Position numbers and translations under genes: made by a program. Under the pieces are notes generated by a model. The model saw only the letters and a list, made by a program, of their open reading frames with translations, was not told the origin of the DNA and searched no databases. DNA of 64,000 bases from Algorimicrobium hallyeonense (GTDB lineage Bacteria; Bacteroidota; Bacteroidia; Flavobacteriales; Flavobacteriaceae): NCBI RefSeq assembly GCF_042657385.1, contig NZ_JBHSLA010000003.1, positions 477,674-541,673 of the forward strand, read 5' to 3'. Below, piece by piece: positions 8,155 to 17,674 of the stretch (position 1 is its first letter; each line of letters starts with the position of its first letter).

Positions 8155-9012
8155 ATGATAACCCAAGACCAATTTAATACAGAAATAGACTTAATAATAA
8201 CCAATGCCATCCGTGAAGACGTTGGTGATGGTGATCATAGCTCATTAGCCTGCATTCCTGCAGAAGCAACGGGAAAAGCCAAGTTACTAGTAAAAGATAA
8301 GGGTATTATTGCTGGTGTAGAATTTGCAAAACAAGTATTTGCCTATATTGATAAAGACCTAAAGGTAGAAACACACATTAAAGATGGTAGCCCCGTTAAT
8401 TATGGCGACATTGTTTTTTATGTGGAAGGATCTTCACAGTCTATATTAAAAGCCGAACGATTAGTTTTAAATGCCATGCAACGCATGAGTGCTATTGCAA
8501 CAAAAACCAAGCAATTTGTAGATTTGCTAGAAGGCACTGGCACCAAAGTTTTAGATACCCGAAAAACAACACCTGGTATTCGCGCACTAGAAAAATGGGC
8601 TGTAAAAATTGGAGGTGGTGAAAATCATCGGTTTGCCTTGTATGATATGATTATGCTTAAAGATAATCACATAGATTTTGCAGGAGGTATTACTAAAGCC
8701 ATTGAAAAAACCAAGCAATATTTAAAAGATACCAATCGCGATTTAAAAATTATTGTGGAAGCTAGAAATTTGGATGAAATACGAGAAATTTTAAAAACTG
8801 AAGGTGTGTATCGTATTTTAATAGACAACTTTAATTATCAAGATACCAAAAAGGCTGTGGCGCTAATTGGCAACACATGTTTAACAGAAAGTTCTGGTGG
8901 TATTAATGAGCAGACCATTAGAAACTATGCCGAATGTGGCGTTAATTATATTTCATCAGGTGCCTTAACGCATTCCGTTTATAATATGGATTTAAGCTTA
9001 AAGGCTGTTTAA
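8155..9012 (+). CDS. nadC: Nicotinate-nucleotide pyrophosphorylase (quinolinate phosphoribosyltransferase)
   Basis: The 285-residue enzyme converts quinolinate and PRPP to nicotinate mononucleotide, CO2 and pyrophosphate in de novo NAD synthesis. Family signatures are clear: the N-terminal REDVGDGDHSS, NAMQRMSAIAT, the catalytic-core motif DTRKTTPGIRALEKWAVKIGG, GGENHRFALYDMIMLKDNHI, the KIIVEARNLDE strand and the C-terminal ESSGGINEQTI/YISSGALTHS. It heads a rightward group with the YihY-type gene and priA (37- and 1-base gaps). nadA and nadB are not in the window. Confidence 0.97.
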   Translation: MITQDQFNTEIDLIITNAIREDVGDGDHSSLACIPAEATGKAKLLVKDKGIIAGVEFAKQVFAYIDKDLKVETHIKDGSPVNYGDIVFYVEGSSQSILKAERLVLNAMQRMSAIATKTKQFVDLLEGTGTKVLDTRKTTPGIRALEKWAVKIGGGENHRFALYDMIMLKDNHIDFAGGITKAIEKTKQYLKDTNRDLKIIVEARNLDEIREILKTEGVYRILIDNFNYQDTKKAVALIGNTCLTESSGGINEQTIRNYAECGVNYISSGALTHSVYNMDLSLKAV

Positions 9013-9049
9013 TTTACTGTAAAACGCTCTAAATAAAATTGAACCCTAA

Positions 9050-9979
9050 ATGTCAAAACCTGTAGAAGATAAATTGGCCAATATACCTATTGTCAATCTG
9101 TTGGTTAAATTTTTAAAGAAATTCAAGCTGCCAGGGTTGGAAGGTTTGTCCTTGTATGATTTAATGGAACTCTACACAATTGGTATTGTTAAAGGTGCCC
9201 TAACCACACGAGCCAGTGCCATTGCTTTCAACTTTTTTACGGCTATTTTTCCGTTTCTATTATTTGTATTGATTGTTATTCCTTACATACCTATAGACGA
9301 TTTTAAAATAGAATTTCAACGGTTTCTAAATTCGTTTTTACCACCAAGTACATCCGATTTTTTCTTTGCTAATATTTTTGAAAACATTGATAGTACAGAA
9401 CGTGGTGGGTTTTTATCATCCGTTTTTTTAGTGTCTATTGCTTTAATGGCCAATGGAATTAATGCCGTTTTTGCTGGTTTTGAAAGCTCCTATCATGAAC
9501 AATTAAGCCGAAATATTTTTAAACAATATATGTATGCCTTGGGAGTCGCGTTAATTCTTGCGTTTCTTTCCATTCTTACCGTCGCATTTTTTGGGTATTT
9601 TCAAATTTATATAATAGGTAATTTACAAGCTTATGGTTATGTGGATGCAGAAAGTACTGTTATTTGGGTGCCTATTGTTAAATATGTGTTTTTTGTAATC
9701 ATGATTTATTTAGCAGTGGCCACCTTGTATTATTTTGGGACCAGGGAAGGGAAGGAGTCTAGGTTCTTTTCCATTGGTGCTTTATTTACAACTTTATTGA
9801 TAATTGTAACCTCTTATTTTTTCGGGTTATATATCACTAATTTCTCACAATATAATAAGCTTTACGGCTCCATTGGTGCACTTTTAATATTGCTTTTTTA
9901 CCTGTGGCTAAATAGTAATATTCTACTCATGGGCTATGAATTAAATGCCTCCTTGAATCGTTTAAGAAAAGGGTTTTAA
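9050..9979 (+). CDS. YihY/BrkB-family inner-membrane protein
   Basis: The 309-residue protein carries six hydrophobic segments and the YihY/BrkB layout: an amphipathic N-terminus, the conserved ALTTRASAIAFNFFTAIFPF in the first membrane region, and the late motif YNKLYGSIGALLILLFYLWL. The family was once called ribonuclease BN by mistake; its real role is unknown, with suggestions of transport. The gene sits between nadC and priA; priA starts after a single spacer base, so translation is probably coupled. Confidence 0.93.
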   Translation: MSKPVEDKLANIPIVNLLVKFLKKFKLPGLEGLSLYDLMELYTIGIVKGALTTRASAIAFNFFTAIFPFLLFVLIVIPYIPIDDFKIEFQRFLNSFLPPSTSDFFFANIFENIDSTERGGFLSSVFLVSIALMANGINAVFAGFESSYHEQLSRNIFKQYMYALGVALILAFLSILTVAFFGYFQIYIIGNLQAYGYVDAESTVIWVPIVKYVFFVIMIYLAVATLYYFGTREGKESRFFSIGALFTTLLIIVTSYFFGLYITNFSQYNKLYGSIGALLILLFYLWLNSNILLMGYELNASLNRLRKGF

Positions 9980-9980
9980 T

Positions 9981-12437
9981 ATGAAGGATTTTTTTATAGA
10001 CGTTATATTGCCTATTCCGCTTGAAAAGAGCTTTACGTATCGTATAACAATTGCCGAATCAGAATTTATTAAGCCTGGTATGCGTGTGTCTGTTCCTTTT
10101 GGAAAAAGTAAAATTTACACCGGAATTGTTCAAGCTATCCATACCAACGAACCATTAATTTATGAAGCGAAAGATATTCATCAAATTTTAGACGAAACAC
10201 CAATTGTTACTCAAGCGCAATTCCGTTTATGGGAATGGATGTCCCACTATTATATGTGCACAGTGGGCGATGTGATGCGAGCTGCCCTTCCGGGTGCTTT
10301 TATTTTAGATAGTGAAACCATTATTTCCAAAAATATGACTTTGGAAATTAATGAGGCCGATTTAAAGGATGACGAATTCCTGATCTACGAAGCATTACAG
10401 CATCAAACCTCACTAAAAATACAAGACATTAGTAATATTGTCGATAAAAAAAATGTGCTTCCATTAGTGAAACGCTTGTTAGAAAAAGAAGCGATTTCAG
10501 TTCATGAAGAAATTTTCGATAAATATAAACCTAAATTGGTCCGTTATGTGAAACTTAAAAATACGTTTCATTCCCAAACTGCTTTACAGGAGTTATTAGA
10601 AGAATTAAGTCGCGCGCCCAAACAACGCGATGTAGTAATGACCCTGTTTTCATTAACCGCTAAATCGAAAAAACCCATTCCAGTTTCCGATTTAACCACC
10701 GCTAGCAACAGCTCATCAGCCATTGTAAAGTCGTTGATAGATAAGGAGATTCTGGAGGAGTATTTTGTACAAAGAGACCGTGTGCAATATGACGATCAGG
10801 AAACGGAAGGTTCCAAGAATTTAAACGAGGCACAAGACGTGGCTATGAAAGATATTTTAGAATCCTTCCAAAGTCAGAATATTGTTTTGCTACATGGCGT
10901 AACATCATCTGGGAAAACAGAAATTTATGTCAAGCTTATTGAAAATGCATTACAGCAAGGAAAACAGGTTTTGTATTTATTGCCGGAAATTGCGCTTACC
11001 ACGCAATTAGTATCTAGATTACAGAATTATTTTGGCGAGCAAGTGGCTGTTTACCATTCTAAATATTCCAGCAACGAACGTGTTGAGGTTTGGAATCAGG
11101 TTTTAAGTAACTCCCCAAAAGCCCAAGTTATTTTGGGTGCGCGATCGTCTGTGTTGTTACCTTTTCACGATTTAGGTTTAATAATTGTGGATGAAGAGCA
11201 CGAACAGTCCTACAAACAATTTGATCCTGCACCACGATATCATGCCCGGGATACCGCAATTGTTTTAGCAAGTGTTTTCAAAACCAAAACATTATTAGGT
11301 TCAGCAACACCAAGCTTGGAAAGCTATTTTAATGCGCAACAGCAAAAATATGGATTGGTAGAATTAACCACCCGTTTTAATGATGTCTTGATGCCTGATA
11401 TTGAATTGGTAGATATAAAGGACAAGCAGAAGCGCAAACGGATGAAAGGCCATTTCAGTGATCGGTTAATAGAAGAAATGACAGAAACTTTAGAGGATGG
11501 TCATCAAATTATCTTATTTCAAAACCGGAGAGGGTATTCGCCAATTATTGAATGTGAAACCTGTGGGCATTCGCCGCAATGTCCAAGTTGTGACGTGAGT
11601 TTAACCTATCATCAATATCGCGATCAGTTGCGTTGTCACTATTGCGGGTATCACAGTGTCATGATTAAAAAATGCGGAGCTTGTGGTAGCGTGGAATTAG
11701 ATAATAAAGGTTTCGGAACCGAACAGGTAGAGAAGGAGGTAAGCATCCTGTTTCCAAATCATAAAGTAGCGCGTATGGATTTAGACACCACACGAGGTAA
11801 GTATGGCTATGAAAAAATTATTACCACCTTTGAAAATCAAGAAGTGGATATTTTAGTGGGAACACAAATGCTTACCAAAGGATTAGACTTTAGAAACGTA
11901 AAATTAGTTGGTGTTATGAATGCTGATAACATGCTTAATTTTCCAGACTTCAGAGCCCATGAACGTAGTTTTCAGTTACTATTGCAGGTTTCAGGACGTG
12001 CAGGACGTACAGATAAGCGTGGGAAGGTATTAATCCAAACCTATAATCCGCATCATAATATTTTGCAACAGGTTTCTACTAATAACTATTTGAAAATGTT
12101 TAAAGAGCAGATGGACGACCGCTATAATTTTAAATATCCACCGGTTTATCGTTTGATAAAAATCACCCTAAAACACCGTGATTATAATAAGGTGAATGTT
12201 GGTGCCGATTGGTATGCTAAATCCTTACGACAGGTTTTTAAGCAGTATGTTTTAGGGCCAGAATTTCCGCCAGTTTCTAGAATTAGAAATCAATATCATA
12301 AAAATATATTGGTTAAAATTCCGAATAAGCAATCATTAGCCAAAACAAAAGCGGCTATTTTAAAAATTAACACGAGTTTTTCAAGCGTAAAGGATTTTAG
12401 GCCAATTCGCGTCATTCTGAATGTAGATAATTATTAG
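9981..12437 (+). CDS. priA: Primosomal protein N' (replication restart helicase PriA)
   Basis: The 818-residue protein is a superfamily 2 helicase that recognises stalled forks and reloads the replicative helicase. Order of domains: N-terminal 3'-DNA-binding part (VILPIPLEKSFTYRI), winged-helix region, helicase core with Walker A GVTSSGKTE (about residue 306) and DEEH box (about 403), GSATPSLES motif III, and a zinc-binding insertion with eight cysteines (CETCGHSPQCPSC through CGACGS) followed by VGTQMLTKGLDF and QVSGRAGR motifs. Length is normal for Bacteroidota. The start is 1 base after the previous stop. A hairpin terminator follows. Confidence 0.98.
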   Translation: MKDFFIDVILPIPLEKSFTYRITIAESEFIKPGMRVSVPFGKSKIYTGIVQAIHTNEPLIYEAKDIHQILDETPIVTQAQFRLWEWMSHYYMCTVGDVMRAALPGAFILDSETIISKNMTLEINEADLKDDEFLIYEALQHQTSLKIQDISNIVDKKNVLPLVKRLLEKEAISVHEEIFDKYKPKLVRYVKLKNTFHSQTALQELLEELSRAPKQRDVVMTLFSLTAKSKKPIPVSDLTTASNSSSAIVKSLIDKEILEEYFVQRDRVQYDDQETEGSKNLNEAQDVAMKDILESFQSQNIVLLHGVTSSGKTEIYVKLIENALQQGKQVLYLLPEIALTTQLVSRLQNYFGEQVAVYHSKYSSNERVEVWNQVLSNSPKAQVILGARSSVLLPFHDLGLIIVDEEHEQSYKQFDPAPRYHARDTAIVLASVFKTKTLLGSATPSLESYFNAQQQKYGLVELTTRFNDVLMPDIELVDIKDKQKRKRMKGHFSDRLIEEMTETLEDGHQIILFQNRRGYSPIIECETCGHSPQCPSCDVSLTYHQYRDQLRCHYCGYHSVMIKKCGACGSVELDNKGFGTEQVEKEVSILFPNHKVARMDLDTTRGKYGYEKIITTFENQEVDILVGTQMLTKGLDFRNVKLVGVMNADNMLNFPDFRAHERSFQLLLQVSGRAGRTDKRGKVLIQTYNPHHNILQQVSTNNYLKMFKEQMDDRYNFKYPPVYRLIKITLKHRDYNKVNVGADWYAKSLRQVFKQYVLGPEFPPVSRIRNQYHKNILVKIPNKQSLAKTKAAILKINTSFSSVKDFRPIRVILNVDNY

Positions 12438-12452
12438 CAGAGCATTACAAAG

Positions 12453-12490
12453 CAAAAAAAATCCTGATGTTTACATCAGGAATTTTATTA
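12453..12490. terminator. Bidirectional intrinsic terminator between priA and the LytTR regulator
   Basis: An 8-bp perfect stem TCCTGATG/CATCAGGA with a 4-base loop TTTA (12462-12481) has an A-run before it and a T-rich run after it, so it can stop transcription from both sides. It lies between the convergent priA and response-regulator genes and overlaps the 3' end of the latter by only a few bases. Confidence 0.8.
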
Positions 12491-13183
12491 AATATTGTTT
12501 AGTGCATCGACCAATTGGGTCTTTTTATTTCGACTTAAAGGAATTTCATAAGCGCCAACTTCCACGTTTTTACTATTAAAACGGTCCACTTTATCTAAAT
12601 TCACGATATACGATTTATGAATACGTAAAAATTTCCCTTCAGGAAGTTCGTGTTCAAAAGCTTTCATCGTAGAAAGGACAACAAGGCTGGTTTCTTCGGT
12701 AACTAATTTTACATAATCGCCAAGTGCTTCAATCCATTTAATGTCTTTAATATAAACTTTACGTTTTTTTAGGTTACTTTTCACAAAAATGTGTTCACCT
12801 TCCGTTTCGTTAAAATCTAATTTAAGTTTATGCTGTTCAACGGCTTTATCAACAGCTGTGTTAAAGCGCTCTCGTGTAATAGGTTTGTGTAAATAATCCG
12901 TTGCATCGTAATTAAATGCTTTAAAGGCGTATTCCGTTTTACCAGTTACAAAAATAATTTGGGGTTTGTTGTTTAATACATCCAACAATTCAAAACCATT
13001 TAATACAGGCATTTCAATATCCAAGAAAATTAAGTCTACTTTATGGGTATTTAATCCGTTTTTGGTTTCCAACGCACTATTGTATTCGGCAATTAAATTA
13101 AGAGATGGGTGATTTTCAATTAATTTAACAATCGAGAGACGTTGTATCGCGGAGTCGTCAACTACTACACAGTTTAATGTCAT
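12488..13183 (-). CDS. LytTR-type response regulator
   Basis: The 231-residue product has a receiver domain (residues 1-120) with acidic pair D9/D10, phosphoacceptor D55 in LIFLDIEMP, and the late Lys in YLHKP. A C-terminal LytTR DNA-binding domain follows (about 130-231; IHKSYIVNLDKVDRF and IPLSRNKK). I place the start at the MTLNCVVVDD methionine because upstream residues in the frame do not belong to a receiver fold. LytTR regulators bind paired direct repeats on DNA and usually answer to a 7TMR or 5TM sensor kinase; no kinase gene is adjacent. It is divergent from rpsF. Confidence 0.93.
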   Translation of the reverse strand: MTLNCVVVDDSAIQRLSIVKLIENHPSLNLIAEYNSALETKNGLNTHKVDLIFLDIEMPVLNGFELLDVLNNKPQIIFVTGKTEYAFKAFNYDATDYLHKPITRERFNTAVDKAVEQHKLKLDFNETEGEHIFVKSNLKKRKVYIKDIKWIEALGDYVKLVTEETSLVVLSTMKAFEHELPEGKFLRIHKSYIVNLDKVDRFNSKNVEVGAYEIPLSRNKKTQLVDALNNI

Positions 13184-13331
13184 AACATTATGTTTATTTC
13201 GGTTAAGATATCGACAATAGTACAAAAAATTCGGTTAAAAACCAAATAACACCGATAAAACGTTTAATTTAACATTTCATTAACAGGAATTCGTTTAAAT
13301 AATTAAAATATGAATATACTTTGAAATTATG

Positions 13332-13362
13332 TTGTAATATATGAAATAAATAATTACTTTTG
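13332..13362 (+). promoter_or_regulatory. Promoter of rpsF-rpsR-rplI
   Basis: TACTTTTG (13355-13362) matches the Bacteroidota -7 consensus TAnnTTTG, and TTG (13332-13334) lies 20 bases before it, the expected -33 spacing. The box ends 32 bases before the rpsF start, leaving a short AT-rich leader. Confidence 0.7.
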
Positions 13363-13394
13363 CACCCATTTTTAACTATAAAATTTAGATTTTT

Positions 13395-13733
13395 ATGAAT
13401 CATTATGAAACTGTTTTCATCTTAAATCCCGTTTTATCTGAAGTTCAGATAAAGGAAACAGTACAGAAATACGAAGATTTTCTTGTTTCTAAAGGAGCGA
13501 AGATGATATCCAAAGAGGATTGGGGCTTAAAAAAATTAGCCTACCCAATTCAAAACAAAAAAAGTGGTTTTTATCACTTATTCGAATATCAAGTTGATGG
13601 CGAAGTTATCAATCCATTAGAAGTAGAGTTTAGACGTGATGAGCGTTTTATGCGTTACTTAACGGTAGCTTTAGATAAGCATGCTGTAGCTTGGGCAGAA
13701 AGAAGAAGAGTTAAACTTAAAGAAAAAGCGTAA
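13395..13733 (+). CDS. rpsF: 30S ribosomal protein S6
   Basis: The 112-residue protein is ribosomal protein S6, which pairs with S18 on the platform of the 30S subunit. The family start (MNHYETVFILNPVLSEVQIK), the central WGLKKLAYPIQNKKSGFYHL and the RRDERFMRYLTVALDKHAV strand are unmistakable. It opens the rpsF-rpsR-rplI operon with a 2-base gap to rpsR. As usual in Bacteroidota there is no ssb between rpsF and rpsR. Confidence 0.98.
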   Translation: MNHYETVFILNPVLSEVQIKETVQKYEDFLVSKGAKMISKEDWGLKKLAYPIQNKKSGFYHLFEYQVDGEVINPLEVEFRRDERFMRYLTVALDKHAVAWAERRRVKLKEKA

Positions 13734-13735
13734 TT

Positions 13736-14032
13736 ATGTCATCTATAGAGCAACAAGCAAAAGGAAAAAAAGACGGTGAAATTAGATATTTAACACCGTT
13801 AAATATAGACACCAACAAAGCGAAAAAATACTGTCGTTTTAAGAAATCTGGTATCAAGTATGTGGATTATAAAAATCCAGACTGGTTATTAGGATTTGTA
13901 AATGAACAAGGTAAAATTTTACCAAGACGTTTAACAGGAACTTCTTTAAAATACCAAAGAAAAGTATCTGTGGCTGTAAAAAGAGCACGTCATTTAGCAT
14001 TAATGCCATACGTGGCCGATTTATTAAAATAA
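13736..14032 (+). CDS. rpsR: 30S ribosomal protein S18
   Basis: The 98-residue S18 protein shows the family core CRFKKSGIKYVDYKNPDWL, the GKILPRRLTGTSLKYQRKVS motif and the basic C-terminal helix VKRARHLALMPYV. A short N-terminal extension (EQQAKGKKDGEIRYL) precedes the core, as in other Bacteroidota S18 proteins. It binds next to S6, encoded 2 bases upstream, and is followed 13 bases later by rplI. Confidence 0.98.
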   Translation: MSSIEQQAKGKKDGEIRYLTPLNIDTNKAKKYCRFKKSGIKYVDYKNPDWLLGFVNEQGKILPRRLTGTSLKYQRKVSVAVKRARHLALMPYVADLLK

Positions 14033-14045
14033 AACACTCATAACA

Positions 14046-14507
14046 ATGGAACTTATATTAAAACAAGACGTTGAAAATCTAGGATTTAAAGACGATGTTG
14101 TAACTGTAAAGAATGGTTATGGGAGAAATTATTTAATTCCTCATGGTCAAGCTATTTTAGCAACTGCTTCTGCAAAGAAAGTATTAGCTGAAAATTTAAA
14201 GCAACGTGCATTTAAAGACAAGAAAATTATTGATGACGCTACTAAAATTGCTGAAGCTATCAAATCTTTAGAGATTAAGATTACGGCTAAAGCTACAGAA
14301 GGTGCATCAGCTGGTGATAAATTATTTGGTTCAATTACCAAAGCAGATTTAGTTGAAGCTTTTGAAAAAGAAGGACACACTATTGATAAGAAATTTATTA
14401 CTATCACTGGTGGTAGTATTAAGCGTTTAGGTCAATATGATGCGGTTATTCGTTTACATAGAGAAGTAACTGTAGAATTGCCATTCGAGGTTATTGCACA
14501 AGCGTAA
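14046..14507 (+). CDS. rplI: 50S ribosomal protein L9
   Basis: The 153-residue L9 has the typical N-terminal rRNA-binding domain (MELILKQDVENLGFKDDVV, then KNGYGRNYLIPHGQA), a long linking helix (residues 42-75) and the C-terminal domain with LFGSITKADLVEAF and IKRLGQYDAVIRLHREV. It is the last gene of the ribosomal operon and is followed closely by a strong intrinsic terminator. Confidence 0.98.
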   Translation: MELILKQDVENLGFKDDVVTVKNGYGRNYLIPHGQAILATASAKKVLAENLKQRAFKDKKIIDDATKIAEAIKSLEIKITAKATEGASAGDKLFGSITKADLVEAFEKEGHTIDKKFITITGGSIKRLGQYDAVIRLHREVTVELPFEVIAQA

Positions 14508-14530
14508 TTTAACACTTTGCATAGTATAAT

Positions 14531-14566
14531 AAAAACCGTTTAGAATGGCTCTAAACGGTTTTTTTA
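14531..14566 (+). terminator. Intrinsic terminator of rpsF-rpsR-rplI
   Basis: A 12-bp stem AACCGTTTAGA...TCTAAACGGTT with loop ATGGC is followed by a run of seven T residues. It begins about 25 bases after the rplI stop. The ATG at 14567 just beyond the T-run is unlikely to start the next gene because of this terminator. Confidence 0.9.
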
Positions 14567-14605
14567 ATGGCCATTTTTAAAGATTATTACCCGAAACCTG
14601 TTACC

Positions 14606-15508
14606 ATGAGATTATCAATCATACTCGTTTTTTTCGTCCTTTTTTCATGTAAGGATAAAACAAAGGAACCAAATCAATCCCTTCCAACTAAAGAAGCGGT
14701 TGGTTCTACTTTAAGTCCTTCTGCTTTAATAAAAGCCTTTCAATACCAACCCCAAGCATCACCTTTAATAAGTGTGCATAGAGGTGGCGTTGGATTGGCT
14801 AATTATCCCGAAAACTGTTTAGAAACTATTAAATATGTAAATGATAGTATAGCAGCCGTTTTTGAAATTGATGTGGCTAAAACTAAAGATGGCATCTTGG
14901 TTTTAATGCATGACCATACATTGGATCGTACAACCACAGGAACTGATAAATTAACAAACTATACGTTTAATGAGCTTCAAGCCTTTTATTTAATTGATGA
15001 CTTTGGAACTCGCACCAATTTTAGAATCCCAAAATTTACAGAAGTTCTTAAATGGTCCAAAGCTAATAATGCCATATTAACCATTGATATTAAGAAAAGT
15101 GTCGATGTGGCGGAGGTTATTCAAGCCATTCGCGAAAATAACGCTGAAGATATTTCTATAATTATCACGTATGATATGGAACAAGCTAATAAAGCATATC
15201 AACTAGCACCCGATTTATTATTGTCTGTTTCTGCTAGGAATCAACAAGAATTAAATTGGTTATTAGAATCTGAAATTCCTACACATAATATGATTGCTTT
15301 TACGGGAACCATATTATCTGATACCACCTTATACAATAAGTTGCATAAAAAAGGAATTAAAACCATGTTAGGAACGTTGGGTAACTTGGATAAGCAAGCG
15401 GAAACCAAAGGCGACTCTCTTTATTTGAAATGGCAAAAGTTAGGTATTGATGTCTTTGCAACCGATAGACCATTTGAAGCTGCCAACGCCTTGAATATTT
15501 TAAAATAA
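14606..15508 (+). CDS. Glycerophosphodiester phosphodiesterase, lipoprotein
   Basis: The 300-residue protein is a GDPD-family TIM barrel, which splits glycerophosphodiesters into glycerol-3-phosphate and an alcohol. MRLSIILVFFVLFSCKDK is a lipoprotein signal with lipobox LFSC (C15); this methionine is preferred over one 13 codons upstream that abuts the terminator. Catalytic motifs are present: VHRGG with NYPENCLETI, the metal-binding EIDVAKTKDG, and the catalytic MHDHTLDRTTTG. The barrel ends with ATDRPFEA. The enzyme probably sits on the periplasmic face of a membrane and recycles phospholipid head groups. Confidence 0.92.
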   Translation: MRLSIILVFFVLFSCKDKTKEPNQSLPTKEAVGSTLSPSALIKAFQYQPQASPLISVHRGGVGLANYPENCLETIKYVNDSIAAVFEIDVAKTKDGILVLMHDHTLDRTTTGTDKLTNYTFNELQAFYLIDDFGTRTNFRIPKFTEVLKWSKANNAILTIDIKKSVDVAEVIQAIRENNAEDISIIITYDMEQANKAYQLAPDLLLSVSARNQQELNWLLESEIPTHNMIAFTGTILSDTTLYNKLHKKGIKTMLGTLGNLDKQAETKGDSLYLKWQKLGIDVFATDRPFEAANALNILK

Positions 15509-15531
15509 TAGCATAATAAATAATTAGTACC

Positions 15532-15999
15532 ATGAAATACGCAAGATTAACCAAAGAACAATTTGAAGAATTACATCAAGAGTTTATAAATTTTCTAGCG
15601 ACACAGACCATCACAGCCGATGAGTGGAACGATATTAAAATTAATAAACCTGAAGTGGCTGAACAGGAACTAGACGTGTTTAGTGATTTGGTTTGGGAGG
15701 GTGTTTTAAACAAAGTCGTATATATTGAGCATATTTCGCCACAACAAATGCACTTATTTCATTTAAAAGACGATATAATGCACTTGATAGCTGTGAAGCT
15801 TAAAAACCCAATCGATTTAACCACAACAGACGGGTTTAATTGGTTGCGTGAGAACTTAATGGATGATGATGTAGAGTTTCTTCAAGCCAAAAAAGAGTAT
15901 TCAGAAGATAAAAATGTCGATAAATTTCGACTCATTCAACAAGGCGGTGTAATTACTAAAGGCGACTTGTTTCAGTATTTAGATAGACTGATTAATTAA
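15532..15999 (+). CDS. Conserved Flavobacteriaceae protein (DUF6495-like)
   Basis: The 155-residue cytosolic protein begins MKYARLTKEQFEELHQEF and contains ITADEWNDIKINKPEVAEQE and LDVFSDLVWEGVLNKVVYIEH, a pattern I associate with a small conserved Flavobacteriaceae family of unknown function (DUF6495). It has no signal peptide or membrane segment and is acidic. It follows the GDPD gene by 23 bases in the same direction. Family name is from recall; function unknown. Confidence 0.6.
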   Translation: MKYARLTKEQFEELHQEFINFLATQTITADEWNDIKINKPEVAEQELDVFSDLVWEGVLNKVVYIEHISPQQMHLFHLKDDIMHLIAVKLKNPIDLTTTDGFNWLRENLMDDDVEFLQAKKEYSEDKNVDKFRLIQQGGVITKGDLFQYLDRLIN

Positions 16000-16215
16000 T
16001 AGTAGCATTGTCTTTGCGAAAAATTGCGATAGGAGAGAAGTGGCAATTTGTTGAATTGATTCCCAATAATTATTAAAAAGATAATTACGCTTATTTAAAG
16101 TAAAAAGAGCGTAATGACAGCTGATTATTAATTATTTTTGTTAAGAAGTTAGTATGAATAAGTCCTGATGTTTGTCGGGATTAAAAAGAGATTTCCACTT
16201 TCGTGGTAAAAGATT

Positions 16216-17586
16216 ATGGCACAAAAACCAAGCATTCCAAAAGGCACACGCGATTTTAATCCAGAGCAAGTAGCCAAGCGTAATTATATATTTCAAACCA
16301 TTCAAAAGCAATTTGAAACTTTTGGATTTCAACCTATAGAAACCCCTAGTTTTGAAAATTCGGATACCCTTATGGGAAAATATGGCGAAGAAGGGGATCG
16401 GTTGATTTTTAAGATTTTGAATTCTGGAGATTATTTGAATAAGGTTGATGATGGGTTGTATTCTGAAAAGGACTCTAATAAAATAACAGCTAGCATTTCT
16501 GAAAAAGCGCTTCGTTACGATCTTACCGTTCCCTTTGCACGTTACGTGGTACAACACCAAAATGAGATTGAGTTTCCATTTAAGCGCTACCAAATGCAAC
16601 CAGTCTGGCGCGCGGATAGACCACAAAAAGGACGTTTTAGAGAGTTCTTCCAGTGTGATGCCGATGTGGTTGGATCTACCTCCCTATGGCAAGAAGTGGA
16701 ACTCGTACAATTATATGACAGCGTTTTTTCGGCATTAAAACTGGAAGGTGTTACCATAAAAATTAACAACCGTAAAATATTATCGGGTATTGCCGAAGTT
16801 ATTGGTGCCAGTGATAAACTCATCGACTTTACGGTTGCTTTAGATAAATTGGACAAAATAGGCGAGGAGAAGGTAAAAGCTGAAATGCTGGAAAAAGGCA
16901 TTTCGCAAGACGGTATTAATACATTACAGCCGTTGTTTACATTGTCTGGCGACTTCAATTCGCAAATAGAGCAACTTAAAACTATTTTAAACAGTTCAGA
17001 AGATGGTAGAAAAGGTATTGAAGAATTGGCATTTATTGATAAAGCCATTTCAGAACTCGGTCTACAATCTGCCAAATTACAATTGGACGTTACTTTAGCA
17101 CGTGGTTTAAATTATTATACAGGCGCTATTTATGAAGTCTCTGCACCAGAAGGTGTCAATATGGGATCCATTGGTGGTGGTGGTCGTTATGACGATTTAA
17201 CGGGAATTTTCGGTCTTAAAGACGTAAGCGGTGTTGGAATTAGTTTTGGGTTAGACCGCATTTATTTAGTATTAGAAGAACTGAATTTATTTCCAGAAAC
17301 GGTGACTAAAAATATTGATGTGTTGTTTATCAATTTTGGTGAAGCGGAAGCGCTGTTTAGTTTAAAAGCTATTAAGCATTTGCGCCTGCAAGGTGTTAAT
17401 GCCGAATTATATCCTGATGATGCTAAAATGAAAAAGCAAATGAATCACGCAAATAAGCGACACATTCCTTTTGTGGTTTTAGTAGGTGATAACGAGATGG
17501 AGCAAGGCACATACACATTAAAAAATATGATTTCAGGTGAGCAATTTAAATTGTCATTAGATGCTTTGACTCAAAAATTAACTTAA
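16216..17586 (+). CDS. hisS: Histidine--tRNA ligase
   Basis: The 456-residue class II synthetase charges tRNA-His. Motif 1 region (IPKGTRDFNPEQ), motif 2 (RYDLTVPFARYV and FKRYQMQPVWRADRPQKGRFREFFQCDADVVG), the histidine-specific loops LARGLNYYTGAIYE and the motif 3 region SIGGGGRYDDL/GISFGLDRI are all in place. The C-terminal anticodon-binding domain (about 360-456; VDVLFINFGEAEA-like start) is complete. Length is normal for Bacteroidota. An intrinsic terminator follows. Confidence 0.98.
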   Translation: MAQKPSIPKGTRDFNPEQVAKRNYIFQTIQKQFETFGFQPIETPSFENSDTLMGKYGEEGDRLIFKILNSGDYLNKVDDGLYSEKDSNKITASISEKALRYDLTVPFARYVVQHQNEIEFPFKRYQMQPVWRADRPQKGRFREFFQCDADVVGSTSLWQEVELVQLYDSVFSALKLEGVTIKINNRKILSGIAEVIGASDKLIDFTVALDKLDKIGEEKVKAEMLEKGISQDGINTLQPLFTLSGDFNSQIEQLKTILNSSEDGRKGIEELAFIDKAISELGLQSAKLQLDVTLARGLNYYTGAIYEVSAPEGVNMGSIGGGGRYDDLTGIFGLKDVSGVGISFGLDRIYLVLEELNLFPETVTKNIDVLFINFGEAEALFSLKAIKHLRLQGVNAELYPDDAKMKKQMNHANKRHIPFVVLVGDNEMEQGTYTLKNMISGEQFKLSLDALTQKLT

Positions 17587-17618
17587 AGCTATTGTAATTA
17601 GAAGCAAAAATTAGCTGT

Positions 17619-17656
17619 AAAAAAAAGCCCTGAAAATTTCTTTTCAGGGCTTTTTT
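17619..17656. terminator. Bidirectional intrinsic terminator after hisS
   Basis: The inverted repeat AAAAAAGCCCTGAAAA / TTTTCAGGGCTTTTTT with loop TTTC forms a long stem with T-runs in both directions. It separates hisS from the convergent 1709-residue surface-protein gene. Confidence 0.9.
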
Positions 17657-17674
17657 ATTTGACATGTATTATGG

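Noticed and set aside
13184..13225. Upstream start for the LytTR response regulator
   Set aside because: The extra 14 residues (MYYCRYLNRNKHNV) do not fit a receiver domain.
16163..16180. Weak hairpin TCCTGA...TCGGGA before hisS
   Set aside because: The stem is only 6 bp with one wobble pair and is followed by A-rich sequence, not a T-run; not a convincing terminator.
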